Origin: DASVTR01 sp033855775
GTDB lineage: Bacteria; Acidobacteriota; Blastocatellia; Pyrinomonadales; Pyrinomonadaceae
NCBI GenBank assembly: GCA_033855775.1
Contig: JAWVFT010000055.1
Span: 1 to 46,504 of the forward strand
DNA: 46,504 nt
Direction: 5' to 3'
Part shown: in pieces, positions 24,001-31,652 of the stretch
Numbering within the stretch: position 1 is the first letter of the stretch
Layout of the letters: each line of letters starts with the position of its first letter
The notes under the pieces: generated by a model
Told to the model about the DNA's origin: nothing
What the model saw: the letters and a program-made list of their open reading frames with translations, nothing else
Database searches by the model: none
Translations under genes and position numbers: made by a program

Positions 24001-24227
24001 ACGGGAAGGAGTTTGAGCCGCGCGAGCGCAAGCGCAAAGGCGGTCGCGGTCTGGCCAACATGCGCGCCCGCGCCAGTCTCATCGAAGCCGAAGTCGCATG
24101 GCGCAAACGCGACGGCGGCGGAACCGTCTTTACTCTACGCAAGGCCAACGCCGTCAGAAAAGCGAGCGCGACCGCTGCTGCTGCTCCGGCTGCGACGACG
24201 GAGGAGGAATCGCTTCGTTCAAGTTAG
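21000..24227 (+). CDS. Two-component regulator propeller sensor histidine kinase
   Basis: This 1075-residue sensor has an N-terminal signal/anchor segment (about 28-48) and a large periplasmic region (about 50-700) of Reg_prop repeats. Typical units read IAQDAEGAMWFGTDGGLAKY, LDAEGALWVGTEAGATRL and DQDLWVGTDGRGALRY, forming two seven-bladed propellers. A Y_Y_Y domain (about 705-780), a membrane helix (about 787-806), a HisKA_3 dimerisation domain with phosphoacceptor His851 in RDLHDQTLAD, and a HATPase domain with N-box near 966 and RGLANMRAR near 1015 follow. It should autophosphorylate on His851 and signal to the LuxR-type regulator two genes upstream. The ligand is unknown; propeller sensors of this type often sense carbohydrates. 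Confidence 0.93.
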   Translation: MKALLLFGGSLIRQPAGKRSLRQFTSNARRIFFVICLILALAVNASTQNPADSAPALEPTNLHQWGAVTLFHGLPSNRVRAIAQDAEGAMWFGTDGGLAKYDGRRTQAITADGLPQGRVLALRLDAEGALWVGTEAGATRLVGGEFRPVLETAGQAITAIIAPERGRVVLASEQGLIFDCRTNDARALTVRALPEQPLTSVDVERPGRLRLTSLAVHDGTLYAGTRSRGLLAFNGEGEVKEIISKPRAYFVEAMEVDARGHLWHGARARNDDSGLYEATEPWHPVKMGANLGTVTTLRAGADQDLWVGTDGRGALRYKNSNLVERFTFEGTAGGLRSDHVYSIFVDNEEVVWFGTDRGVCRYDPHGPHNEKVSDNGESNFVRTLYRTTDGRVLCGTNRGLFSYDTASAAWQPVEMLAQKTVYAVSEERDGRLLVGTAGGIYVSQRSVREFDAKLPFTRVETGEEETDGPGSIRAIARFQGATYIATYGRGVERLDGTRRTLIWPTDDTDASQREVISLHADGDERLCIGTVSAGVFLLQGGQTRPRPELDKLRGSAVRDFATSSDGWLWLATSRGLYVYRAGELSLAVPDLDARAVVALRGAGHSTEAWCATAGGGLVKVALDPQLGVIISRLDAEQGLPSQSVFAVLPTGAEDAGDALLIGTNRGVSRYEPGHNPATLQPTRIISKRIHQLEELRSGLQLEYPQNSLVLDVVAMSSRTFPEQFQYAFQLYDGAGRVIKQKFSNDAQFTMEGLRPGRYRVVTRAFTRDLIQSVPLQFDFNVASAPFPWTTTALSVLLALSLVALWWGYLQNRRLARTGSMLSRAISQLADARLQLANETEAERRRIARDLHDQTLADLRHLLLLTDQLPASGQQQPQQSGQAPVEPSLFRREIESISKEIRRICEDLSPSVLENVGLTAALEWAISNAVAHAAPEVKFEYAFSCEENLEERLTLAPATQMQIYRIAQEAISNICRHAAATRVELSVMSGTDESFIFRIEDNGKEFEPRERKRKGGRGLANMRARASLIEAEVAWRKRDGGGTVFTLRKANAVRKASATAAAAPAATTEEESLRSS

Positions 24228-24278
24228 ATTCCCGTCGTCCACGTTTTACGCCGAGCGACCGCGCAGTTGAACTTCAAC

Positions 24279-24311
24279 AGCGTGATGAAGAGGAGCGCTG
24301 TTTTCATCGCT
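24279..24311. terminator. Possible terminator between convergent kinase and VOC genes
   Basis: AGCG(T)GATGAA (24279-24289) can pair with TTCATCGCT (24303-24311) with one bulged base. A TTTT lies in the loop side. It is placed between the kinase stop (24227) and the VOC stop (24314). Confidence 0.3.
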
Positions 24312-24313
24312 CG

Positions 24314-24679
24314 TCAAATTCGTTCCATCAACTCGATGCGGTTGCCGAAGGGGTCGAAGAAGGAGAAGCGCTTTAAGCCTTCCACGGGAATCTCTTCCTT
24401 GATTTCAATCTGCTGCTGCCGGAAATAATCTCTGATGTCGTCGAGCGCTTCGACCTCAAAGGCCGGATGACGTTTCGACCTGGCGGCTGCGTCTTCGACG
24501 CCGATGTGCAGTTGAATGTCCGCGACCTGAAACCACAAGCCGCCGTTGGCCCGCAGGGGCGCAGGCTTTTCTAGCTCGTCAAAGCCGAGCACGCGCCCGT
24601 AAAAATCGCGCGCCCGCGCTTCCTCGCCCAACGGGATACAAAGCTGAACGTGGTCTAATCGTTTAATGTGAATTCGCAT
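24314..24679 (-). CDS. VOC-family (glyoxalase/bleomycin-resistance type) protein
   Basis: ATG at 24679 is chosen because the protein then begins MRIHIKRLDHVQLCIP, the usual first beta strand, and GGGGGA lies upstream; an earlier in-frame ATG adds 49 unlikely residues. The 121-residue protein is one VOC module of two beta-alpha-beta-beta-beta units: ARDFYGRVLGFDELEKP, FQVADIQLHIGVED, FSFFDPFGNRIELMERI. Putative metal ligands are His10 (DHVQL), His57 (QLHIG) and Glu117 (IELME). It could be a dioxygenase, lyase or resistance protein; the substrate is unknown. Confidence 0.85.
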   Translation of the reverse strand: MRIHIKRLDHVQLCIPLGEEARARDFYGRVLGFDELEKPAPLRANGGLWFQVADIQLHIGVEDAAARSKRHPAFEVEALDDIRDYFRQQQIEIKEEIPVEGLKRFSFFDPFGNRIELMERI

Positions 24680-24901
24680 CGAAAGATTCCCCCGCGCATC
24701 TTTAAAGTGTCGGCGCGCGAAGCCGAACGGCGCGCGCGCTTGAAGCAGAGTATAGAACAAAACGAGGCGCGACGGCTGCCCGCGACGCTCTCCGATATTT
24801 CGGCCAAGCCTTCGCGTTTCGTCCACAATTTCAGACGAAGTTCTAATTTACGCAGCAACACGCCCGATGCTTTGTGCTCACATAAGAAATCACTTGAAGG
24901 C
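24680..24901. other. Gap between VOC and GntR genes
   Basis: About 220 bases with no supported gene on either strand. No strong promoter, palindrome or tandem repeat was recognised beyond the VOC ribosome binding site at its left edge. Confidence 0.4.
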
Positions 24902-25816
24902 TCAACGGCTGAGAAACTGCTCGACGTAGCCGCGCAGTTCCTTGATGGACGAATCGGCGATGACGCGATAGACGCGCGGCTGGCAGCCTGCGGGCAGTTG
25001 GCCGGCGGTCAGCGCGTCTGTGATGACGAACGCGCTGGCGCGCAGTCCCTTCGCCCAATCGGGCTGGCGCGCGTCGCGGAAACTCAAGGCGGCGGGGTCA
25101 AGACCGGCGGCGGTCAGAATCGTGTGCGACCAGCGCAGGAACTCCGGCCAGCGCGAGACGACCGCGACCAGAGCGTCGGGCGGCGGAGCCTCCGCGCTCT
25201 TCAAAGAGTCGGCCACAGAGCGCGTGTGCAGCAGCAGGCAGTTGGCGTCAAACGGCAGGGCCGCGCGCACGCTCTCCGCTTGAGTGTAGAGCGCGACCGG
25301 AGCCGCCATTGCGAGGACAGCAGAGCGGGCGCACTCTTCGACGCTCGCGCCCGCCACACGAAAGCCGGTCGCTTCCTTAATCTCGGCCATCAGGATGCGG
25401 CGCAGTTCGGCGTCGGGTTCGATGACGAGGAAGTGGTCTGGCGGTTCAAGTTCGAGCCAGTGTTTGACGCGCCCCTGAATCTCTATGAGCGAGAAGCCGC
25501 GGTCGCGCGCCGTCCGCAGGAAGGAAGAGATTAAGCCGTCGAGTTCGAGGCCGGGCGCGAGCGTTTGGCTCTCTGGATTGTGCGCGCGAACGTAAACGCC
25601 GCTGCCCTTGCGAAACTCGACCCAACCGCGCCCCGCCAGATGACGATAAGCCGCGCTGACGGTGTTGGAATGAATGCCGAAACGACGAGCCAATTCGCGC
25701 GTGCTCGGCAATTTTTGTCCCGGCTGCAAATCGTTGCTGACGACGCCCGCGATAATCTGCGACACGAGTTGCTCGCGCACAGGCACATCGCTATTTTTCG
25801 AGAGCCAGATTCTCAT
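24902..25816 (-). CDS. GntR-family transcriptional regulator
   Basis: This 304-residue protein starts with a GntR winged helix-turn-helix (residues about 8-78): VREQLVSQIIAGVV, QPGQKLPSTRELARRFGI, HSNTVSAAYRHLAGRGWVEF, RKGSGVYV. The rest (about 80-304) is not an aminotransferase (no MocR PLP lysine block) and not a clear FadR, HutC or YtrA effector domain; it contains EPPDHFLVIEPDAELRRILMAE and DALVAVVSRWPEFLRW, hinting at a two-lobed ligand domain as in some GntR-like regulators of acidobacteria. The methyltransferase gene lies upstream on the same strand across a word array. The effector is unknown. Confidence 0.85.
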   Translation of the reverse strand: MRIWLSKNSDVPVREQLVSQIIAGVVSNDLQPGQKLPSTRELARRFGIHSNTVSAAYRHLAGRGWVEFRKGSGVYVRAHNPESQTLAPGLELDGLISSFLRTARDRGFSLIEIQGRVKHWLELEPPDHFLVIEPDAELRRILMAEIKEATGFRVAGASVEECARSAVLAMAAPVALYTQAESVRAALPFDANCLLLHTRSVADSLKSAEAPPPDALVAVVSRWPEFLRWSHTILTAAGLDPAALSFRDARQPDWAKGLRASAFVITDALTAGQLPAGCQPRVYRVIADSSIKELRGYVEQFLSR

Positions 25817-25821
25817 CGCTC

Positions 25822-25910
25822 AAAGTTTCAGGCTTCAAGCTTCAAGCATCAGGTTTCAGGCTCGCGCGCTTTAACTTGAAACCTTGAGCCTTGAAGCTGA
25901 AGCTTGAAAC
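25822..25910. repeat. Two-armed TTCAAGC / GCTTGAA word array
   Basis: The left arm (25822-25860) uses GGCTTCAAGC, TTCAAGC and GGTTTCAGG words. The right arm (25873-25910) uses their complements (TTGAAACC, TTGAGCC, TTGAAGC, GCTTGAAACC). They align over most of their length with a few gaps around a 12-base centre. The array fills the gap between the methyltransferase stop and the GntR start. Confidence 0.7.
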
Positions 25911-25914
25911 CCAA

Positions 25915-26652
25915 TCAAGTTTTGCGCCCGCCGTAAATGGCGTGGCCCGCCTTGAGCCAGTAGGCGTCAACGTCCTCGAAGCCCGCTTGCTCCAACCATC
26001 GCAGATGATGAAAGAGGGGCGAAGGCTTATCGTATGCGTCTGGAAACTCGTAGTAGTTCCAGTGCTCGCGGCGGAAGAAGTCGAAGGCGTCAAGGTTGCC
26101 GTCCAACTCTTGAGCGCGAGCGCGGACGGCTTCGTCCCACATGCGCGCGGCGACCATCGTGGCGGCGCTTGAGACGGGCTGAATCAAGTCGGCAATCAGG
26201 AGCGCGCCGCCCGCAGAGAGCATGGCGTGAGCGTCGCTGTAGAGTTGCTGCTTTTCCTCCGCGTCCAGATGATGAACGGCCAGCGATGAGACGATGGCTT
26301 GCAGCGGCAAGGCGGGCGCGCGCCATTCGCGCTCGCGCAAATCGAACCGGCGCGGAACGAAGCGTTCGCCGTATCGCGCCAGGCGTTGCCGCGCGTGTTG
26401 CAGCATCCCGGTCGAGCCGTCGAAGCCGTGGACGACGCAAGCCGGGAAACGTTCCAGCAGCGCGGCGGCCAGCAAGCCTTCGCCGCAACAAAGTTCGAGG
26501 ATGTGAAACGACTCGTCGCGCGGCGGAATCAAATCGCAGATGACGCCGATTTGCTGCTCGCGCTCAGGCACAAAGTAGCGACCGTAATCTATGAAGAGCT
26601 TTGAACTCTCCTCATTCCATTCGGCCCACATGCTCGCTTCCGGCTCTGACAT
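25915..26652 (-). CDS. Class I SAM-dependent methyltransferase
   Basis: This 245-residue protein has a Rossmann methyltransferase core: motif I ILELCCGEGLLAAAL (residues 51-65), motif II acidic residue in VVHGFDGS, motif III region PLQAIVSSLAVHHLD, and GGALLIADLIQP. It should transfer a methyl group from S-adenosylmethionine to a small molecule or lipid. No substrate-specific motif was identified. GAGGTG seven bases before ATG 26652 supports the start. It lies 30 bases downstream of the TrpF-like gene on the same strand. Confidence 0.9.
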   Translation of the reverse strand: MSEPEASMWAEWNEESSKLFIDYGRYFVPEREQQIGVICDLIPPRDESFHILELCCGEGLLAAALLERFPACVVHGFDGSTGMLQHARQRLARYGERFVPRRFDLREREWRAPALPLQAIVSSLAVHHLDAEEKQQLYSDAHAMLSAGGALLIADLIQPVSSAATMVAARMWDEAVRARAQELDGNLDAFDFFRREHWNYYEFPDAYDKPSPLFHHLRWLEQAGFEDVDAYWLKAGHAIYGGRKT

Positions 26653-26682
26653 TCAATGCACCTCGCAGAAGACAAGACGAGT

Positions 26683-27342
26683 TCAATTTAACTGCCTGAA
26701 GAAATCGTTGAGCTTGCGTTCGTCAAGTTGACCATTGGAGCGCACACCGCTGCACACGTCTAGGCCGAACGGGCCGACTCGCTCAACCGCCTCGCGCACG
26801 TTCCCGGCGCGCAAGCCTCCGGCCAGAAAGAGCGGGACGCCCACGCGTTCACGAATCCGCGCGCTGACGGCCCAATCGTGCGCGCGGCCCGTGCCGCCGA
26901 GTTCCTTAACCGGCAAAGCTTGATTGCCAGAATCCAACAACAGCGCGTCCACCTGCGAAGCGACGGCCAAGGCTTCGTCCAACGCTTCTTCGCCCCGGAC
27001 GTGTATGACCTGCACAAGAGCGATGCCTGACAGAGCCTCGCGCAAGCGCGCGTAGTCGCCATGCGCCAGCCGGTCGCAAAGCTGAATCGTGTTCGTCCGG
27101 CAGCGTTGTTGTTGCGCGATGATTGATTCGGCGTCCTGCCTGCACGTCAACAGAAAGGAGGCGACCGCAGGCGGGACGACGGCGGCAATCCGCGCGATTA
27201 AATCTTCAGGGATGACGCCCGGCCCGCTCGGCATCTCGGAGACAAGGCCGAGGGCCGACGCGCCGTAACTCACGGCCAGCCGCGCTTCCTCCGCGCTGCC
27301 GATGCAACAAATCTTGACTCGCGGTTTCGCGGTTGCCAGCAT
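26683..27342 (-). CDS. trpF: Phosphoribosylanthranilate isomerase-like protein
   Basis: The 219-residue protein has the TrpF TIM-barrel signatures: catalytic Cys12 in VKICCIG (usually KICGI/L), catalytic Asp137 in LLLDSGN, then ELGGTGRAHDW, LAGGLRAGNV and LDVCSGV. It would isomerise phosphoribosylanthranilate in tryptophan synthesis. Oddities are the KICC instead of KICG, SGPGVIP in place of the usual SPR loop, and DVCSGVR instead of DVSSGVE. There are no other trp genes in the window. It may be the real TrpF of the organism or a paralog with a different sugar-phosphate substrate. The methyltransferase follows it by 30 bases. Confidence 0.8.
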   Translation of the reverse strand: MLATAKPRVKICCIGSAEEARLAVSYGASALGLVSEMPSGPGVIPEDLIARIAAVVPPAVASFLLTCRQDAESIIAQQQRCRTNTIQLCDRLAHGDYARLREALSGIALVQVIHVRGEEALDEALAVASQVDALLLDSGNQALPVKELGGTGRAHDWAVSARIRERVGVPLFLAGGLRAGNVREAVERVGPFGLDVCSGVRSNGQLDERKLNDFFRQLN

Positions 27343-27402
27343 CCCTTTTAGTTTATCTCACGGCTCGCTCAAACAATACTCCGGCGCGGCTGCCTGCGAG
27401 TT

Positions 27403-27425
27403 GACAATGGCTGCGCGCCGTTGTC
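27403..27425. promoter_or_regulatory. Inverted repeat in the trpF/acs divergent region
   Basis: GACAATGG (27403-27410) and CCGTTGTC (27418-27425) pair with one G-U around a 7-base centre. A TATGAT (27439-27444) that could be a -10 for acs lies 13 bases downstream, but no suitable -35 was found. Confidence 0.3.
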
Positions 27426-27528
27426 GCCCGCACGGTTCTATGATACACAAGACGGCACACAGCAAGATTATCAAGCGGCGCGAGGCGCGCGGCGCCAGCC
27501 AACTTTCGCGGGGGTTTCAATTTAGTTT

Positions 27529-29484
27529 ATGACTGCGACCTCGAACATCGAATCCGTGCTTCACGAAGAGCGCGTCTTTCATCCGCCCGCCGAATTTAGC
27601 GCGGGCGCTCGCATCAATTCGATGGAGGAACTGGAACGATTGCGCGCCGAGGCTCACGCCGCGCCCGAAGCCTTCTGGGCGCGCATGGCCGAAGCGGAGC
27701 TACACTGGTTCAAGAAGTGGGACACGGTATTGGAATGGGAAGAGCCGCACGCGCGCTGGTTCACGGGCGGCAAGCTCAACATCTCTTACAACTGCCTCGA
27801 CCGCCACCTGCTCACATGGCGACGCAACAAAGCCGCGCTCATCTGGGAAGGCGAACCCGGCGAACAGCGCACGCTGACCTACAATCAACTGCACGCGGAG
27901 GTCTGCCGCTTCAGCAATGTCCTCAAGCGCATGGGCATCGAAGCGGGCGACCGCGTTGCGCTCTACATGCCGCTCGTGCCTGAGCTTGCGATTGCGATGT
28001 TGGCCTGCGCTCGCATCGGCGCGACACACTCGGTCATCTTCGGCGGCTTTTCCTCCGCCGCGCTCGTTGACCGCATCAACGACGCCGGTTGCAAGCTGGT
28101 GGTGACGGCAGACGGCGGCTACAGGCGCGGCGGCGAAGTCAAGCTCAAGCCCGCCGTTGACGAAGCCCTCAAGGCGACGCCCTCGATTGAGAACTGCGTC
28201 GTCGTGCGGCGCACGGGCACGCCTGTTCACATGGAAAGCGGGCGCGACCACTGGTGGCACGAGTTGATGTTGACGGTTGACGCCAACGCGCCCGCCGCCG
28301 AGCTTGACAGCGAGCACCCGCTCTATATTCTTTACACTTCCGGCACGACGGGTAAGCCCAAAGGCATCCTCCATACGACCGCCGGTTATCTGCTGCAAAC
28401 GCACTTGACGACCAAGTGGATTTTCGATCTTCGAGACGAAGACACGTACTGGTGCACGGCTGACATCGGTTGGGTGACGGGCCACTCTTACGTCGTCTAC
28501 GGGCCGCTCTCGAACGGCGCGACCGTGCTCATGTACGAAGGAGCGCCGAATCATCCTGAGCCCGACCGCTTCTGGTCAATCATCGAGCGTCATCGCGTCA
28601 ACATTCTCTACACCGCTCCGACCGCCATCCGCGCCTTCATCAAGTGGGGCGAGCAATGGCCGCTCAAGCACGACCTGTCATCCCTGCGCCTGCTCGGCTC
28701 GGTCGGCGAACCGATTAACCCGGAGGCCTGGATGTGGTATCACAAAGTCATCGGCAAAGAGCGTTGCCCGATTGTCGATACATGGTGGCAGACGGAGACG
28801 GGCGCGATGATGATTAGCCCGCTGCCGGGAGCGACGCCGACCAAGCCCGGCTCGGCCACGCAACCGCTGCCCGGCATCGAGATGGACGTGATGACCAAAA
28901 GCGGCGAAGCGGTCGGCGCGGGCGAAGGCGGCTATCTCATCATCAAGCGGCCCTGGCCTGCGATGCTGCGCACGATTTGGAACGACGACGAACGCTATCG
29001 CCAGCAATACTGGTCGGAGATTCCCGGCGTCTACTTCGCGGGCGACGGGGCGCGGCGCGATTCGGATGGCTACTTCTGGATAATGGGGCGCGTTGATGAT
29101 GTGATTAACGTGAGCGGCCATCGTCTCGGCACAGCCGAAGTCGAGAGCGCGCTCGTCTCGCACGAAGCCGTGGCGGAGGCGGCGGTCGTCGCGCGGCCCG
29201 ACGAAATCAAAGGCTCTAGTATCGTCGCCTTCGTCACGCTCGAAGGCGCGCACGCGGCGTCAAACGATTTGAAGGAAGAGTTGCGCCGCCACGTCACGCG
29301 CGAAATCGGCGCGCTCGCACGCCCCGACGAGATACGCTTTTCCGACCAGTTGCCGAAAACGCGCTCCGGCAAAATCATGCGCCGGTTGCTGCGCGAAATC
29401 GCCACCGGCGGCGTGGTCGCAGGCGATGTGACCACCCTTGAAGACTTCTCCGTTCTGGATAAGCTGCGCGCGGAGGAAGAGTAA
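27529..29484 (+). CDS. acs: Acetyl-CoA synthetase (AMP-forming)
   Basis: This 651-residue ANL-superfamily enzyme carries YTSGTTGKPKG (P-loop, about residues 268-278), YWCTADIGWVTGHSYVVYGPL, the WWQTETG adenylate motif and DVINVSGHRLGTAEVES. The C-terminal KTRSGKIMRR holds the catalytic and acetylation-regulated lysine. It activates acetate to acetyl-CoA through acetyl-AMP. Size and motifs match Acs rather than propionyl-CoA or long-chain synthetases. A G-run lies upstream of ATG 27529. It is divergent from the TrpF-like gene. Confidence 0.96.
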   Translation: MTATSNIESVLHEERVFHPPAEFSAGARINSMEELERLRAEAHAAPEAFWARMAEAELHWFKKWDTVLEWEEPHARWFTGGKLNISYNCLDRHLLTWRRNKAALIWEGEPGEQRTLTYNQLHAEVCRFSNVLKRMGIEAGDRVALYMPLVPELAIAMLACARIGATHSVIFGGFSSAALVDRINDAGCKLVVTADGGYRRGGEVKLKPAVDEALKATPSIENCVVVRRTGTPVHMESGRDHWWHELMLTVDANAPAAELDSEHPLYILYTSGTTGKPKGILHTTAGYLLQTHLTTKWIFDLRDEDTYWCTADIGWVTGHSYVVYGPLSNGATVLMYEGAPNHPEPDRFWSIIERHRVNILYTAPTAIRAFIKWGEQWPLKHDLSSLRLLGSVGEPINPEAWMWYHKVIGKERCPIVDTWWQTETGAMMISPLPGATPTKPGSATQPLPGIEMDVMTKSGEAVGAGEGGYLIIKRPWPAMLRTIWNDDERYRQQYWSEIPGVYFAGDGARRDSDGYFWIMGRVDDVINVSGHRLGTAEVESALVSHEAVAEAAVVARPDEIKGSSIVAFVTLEGAHAASNDLKEELRRHVTREIGALARPDEIRFSDQLPKTRSGKIMRRLLREIATGGVVAGDVTTLEDFSVLDKLRAEEE

Positions 29485-29705
29485 GAGCAGTTAAGAGCAG
29501 TGACGAGCAGCAAGCAGCAAGTGACGAGCAAGCAGAAAAACAATAATGAGTGATGAGTGCTGAGCAGTGAGCAATGCGTGATGAGTGATGAGCAAAAGTG
29601 TCTCGTCGCTTATCGCGCGCCATTCATCGCTTGCCATTCATCGCTCATCGTTCATCACTCGTCACTTGTATTAACTTGTCACTCGTCACTTGTCACTTGT
29701 CACTG
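29485..29705. repeat. Long two-armed word array between acs and the PilZ-like gene
   Basis: From the acs stop to the PilZ ribosome binding site the DNA is almost only short words. The left half (29485-29599) uses AAGAGCAG, GACGAGCA, GTGATGAG and GAGCAGTGAG. The right half (29601-29705) uses CATTCATCGC, GCTCATCG, CATCACTC and CACTTGT. The halves are largely of opposite orientation and could fold into a large imperfect hairpin. Confidence 0.7.
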
Positions 29706-29727
29706 TACTTGAGAAAGGAAGAAGGTT

Positions 29728-30135
29728 ATGGCCCGACATATAGTGGTTGAGAATCGCACGGGGACGCGTTATATGGCATCGCTGCCGGTGCGCGCCGAGT
29801 GGGACGACGAGCAGGCCGGACATATCGTGGCCGAAGGCACGACGGAGAACGTCGGCCCCGAAGGCGTGCTGATACATTTGCAGCGATTGCTGCCAAGCGT
29901 CGGCAGCCGCGTGAGCCTTGAGGTGGTGGCCGAAGAGGGACACAAGCTGCAAGTCGTCACGGAAGTCCTGCGGCTTGAGCGCAACGCGGCGCATCCGCTG
30001 GCCGCGCTCCAACTGCTCGATGCGACGGACGAATGGCGCGGGCTGGTCTGGGAACCCGCCGCCCCGCGCGTCGCTCAGCCCGCGGTTGAAGAAGACGACG
30101 AGGCCGCGCCCGACGATGACGAGACTGAACACTGA
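29728..30135 (+). CDS. Small PilZ-like domain protein
   Basis: The 135-residue protein has a good ribosome binding site (GAAAGGAAGAAGG). The first 100 residues look like a PilZ beta barrel: RTGTRYMASLPVRAEW at the start, TTENVGPEGVLIHL in place of the (D/N)xSxxG motif, then VGSRVSLEVV and LQVVTEVLRLER. The RxxxR c-di-GMP switch is imperfect and the Ser of the second motif is missing, so c-di-GMP binding is doubtful. The last 25 residues are strongly acidic (EEDDEAAPDDDE). The AI-2E-type permease follows by 94 bases on the same strand. Confidence 0.65.
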   Translation: MARHIVVENRTGTRYMASLPVRAEWDDEQAGHIVAEGTTENVGPEGVLIHLQRLLPSVGSRVSLEVVAEEGHKLQVVTEVLRLERNAAHPLAALQLLDATDEWRGLVWEPAAPRVAQPAVEEDDEAAPDDDETEH

Positions 30136-30229
30136 ACGGCGGCGGCCACGGCCTCGCGGCCCAAAAGAGATGCTTGCGACCGGGGCGACCGGGCGAAGCT
30201 GTTCGCCGCCGTGCCTTTGTGAGGACTGA

Positions 30230-31582
30230 ATGAGCGAGCAGGAAATGATGAACGAGGCAGCGGAATCTGCCGCCGTGGCCGCCACCAGAGCTTCGGGGCC
30301 GCAGACGCGCGCCATCCTGCGCGTGGTCTGGATTACGCTCGCGGCGTTGATTGCCGTGCTCGTCGCGTGGTGGGTTTTGAAAGCCCTGACGAGCGTGCTG
30401 CTGATTCTCGTGCTGGCCATCTTCTTCGCTTATCTAATCGCGCCGCTCGTCGAGTTTGTGCAACGTCCCATGCGCCTGCGCGGGCGCGAGCATGTGATGC
30501 CGCGCGCGGCGGCCATCGGCATCGTCTATCTGTTTCTCTTCGGCTCAATCGGCATCGGCCTGCGATTGCTGATTCCGAAAATCGGCACTCAAATCACGGA
30601 ATTTGCGGGAGCCGCGCCGAAGTATCTTGAGTCGGCGAAAGAGCGCTCGAAGAGTTTGAAGAAGCTGTATGACGACTATCAGATTCCGGTGGGGATTCGT
30701 GACCGCATTGACAAGGGAGCGGAGAGTCTGGCGGTCGCGGTCGGGCAATACACCACGGAGAACCTGTGGAACATTATTTATGAGACGGTCAGCACTCTTC
30801 CGTTTCTCATCCTGATTCCGATTCTCGCATTCTTTCTCTTGAAGGACGCCGACAGCTTCCGGCGCTCGGCTTTGCAAATGCTGCCGAGCGGTCGCTGGCG
30901 CTGGCGCGGCGACGAGTTCTTTCAGGACGTTAACTCGACGCTGGCCGCTTACATCCGCGCGCAGCTAATCGCCTGCTTGTTAATCGGCACGATTTGCACG
31001 CTCGGCTTTCTGGTGATTGGCGTTCAATACGCGCTGCTGCTCGGACTCATCGCGGGCATCCTTGAATTTATCCCGCTCGTCGGGCCGCTGGTCGTCGCCG
31101 TGCTGGCGACGGCGATTGCCAGCCTCACCTTTTACCCTTCGTTCAAGCAAGCCGTCATAGTAGTCTTGTTCCTCGGCATCCTGCGCATCATTCACGACTA
31201 TGTTGTCTACCCGCGCATCATCGGGCAGGGCGTGCACCTGCATCCGCTGGCGGTGATTCTGGCGATTCTGAGCGGGGCGGAGATAGCGGGCGTGGCGGGC
31301 ATCTTCCTCGCCATTCCGGTCATCGCCATCGCTACCGTCAGCTATCGCCACCTGCTCGAACACAAAGGCAGCGAAGGACTCGTCGCGGAGATTCTCAAAC
31401 CGCCCGCGCCGGAACTGCCCGCCGCGCCCGCCGCTGCCACCATCGAGGCCGCGCCCGCAGAGCCGGAGACTAAGACCAACAAGCAGCAAACACACCCGAC
31501 CGCCGACACCACGCCCGAACAAATGGTGCGCGCCCGCCCAGACCTCACGACCGGCGAACTCAGATTAAAGGGACACGAATAA
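30230..31582 (+). CDS. AI-2E family (PerM/TqsA-type) membrane transporter
   Basis: The 450-residue protein shows the eight-helix AI-2E_transport layout: WITLAALIAVLVAWWVL, LILVLAIFFAYLIAPLVEF, a soluble alpha region (FAGAAPKYLESAKERSKSL), a helix at LPFLILIPILAFFLLKD, and the signature GLIAGILEFIPLVGPLVVAV and VVYPRIIGQGVHLHPLAVI. Members act as autoinducer-2 exporters, Na+/H+ antiporters or general permeases, so the substrate is open. The last 70 residues are Pro/Ala/Thr-rich and probably disordered. GAGGA precedes ATG 30230. Confidence 0.88.
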   Translation: MSEQEMMNEAAESAAVAATRASGPQTRAILRVVWITLAALIAVLVAWWVLKALTSVLLILVLAIFFAYLIAPLVEFVQRPMRLRGREHVMPRAAAIGIVYLFLFGSIGIGLRLLIPKIGTQITEFAGAAPKYLESAKERSKSLKKLYDDYQIPVGIRDRIDKGAESLAVAVGQYTTENLWNIIYETVSTLPFLILIPILAFFLLKDADSFRRSALQMLPSGRWRWRGDEFFQDVNSTLAAYIRAQLIACLLIGTICTLGFLVIGVQYALLLGLIAGILEFIPLVGPLVVAVLATAIASLTFYPSFKQAVIVVLFLGILRIIHDYVVYPRIIGQGVHLHPLAVILAILSGAEIAGVAGIFLAIPVIAIATVSYRHLLEHKGSEGLVAEILKPPAPELPAAPAAATIEAAPAEPETKTNKQQTHPTADTTPEQMVRARPDLTTGELRLKGHE

Positions 31583-31590
31583 ATCAGTCC

Positions 31591-31646
31591 AAAGTCCAAA
31601 GTCCAAGGTCAGAGAGCTAAGTTCTTGACCTTGGACTTTGGACCTT
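31591..31646. terminator. Near-perfect hairpin between convergent genes
   Basis: The 21-base arms 31591-31611 and 31626-31646 (words AAGTCCAA / TTGGACTT) pair at 20 of 21 positions around a 14-base loop. TTTTATTTT follows on the plus side. It lies between the permease stop (31582) and the hydratase stop (31653) and probably ends both transcripts. The arms are themselves repeated AAAGTCC words. Confidence 0.65.
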
Positions 31647-31652
31647 GTACTT

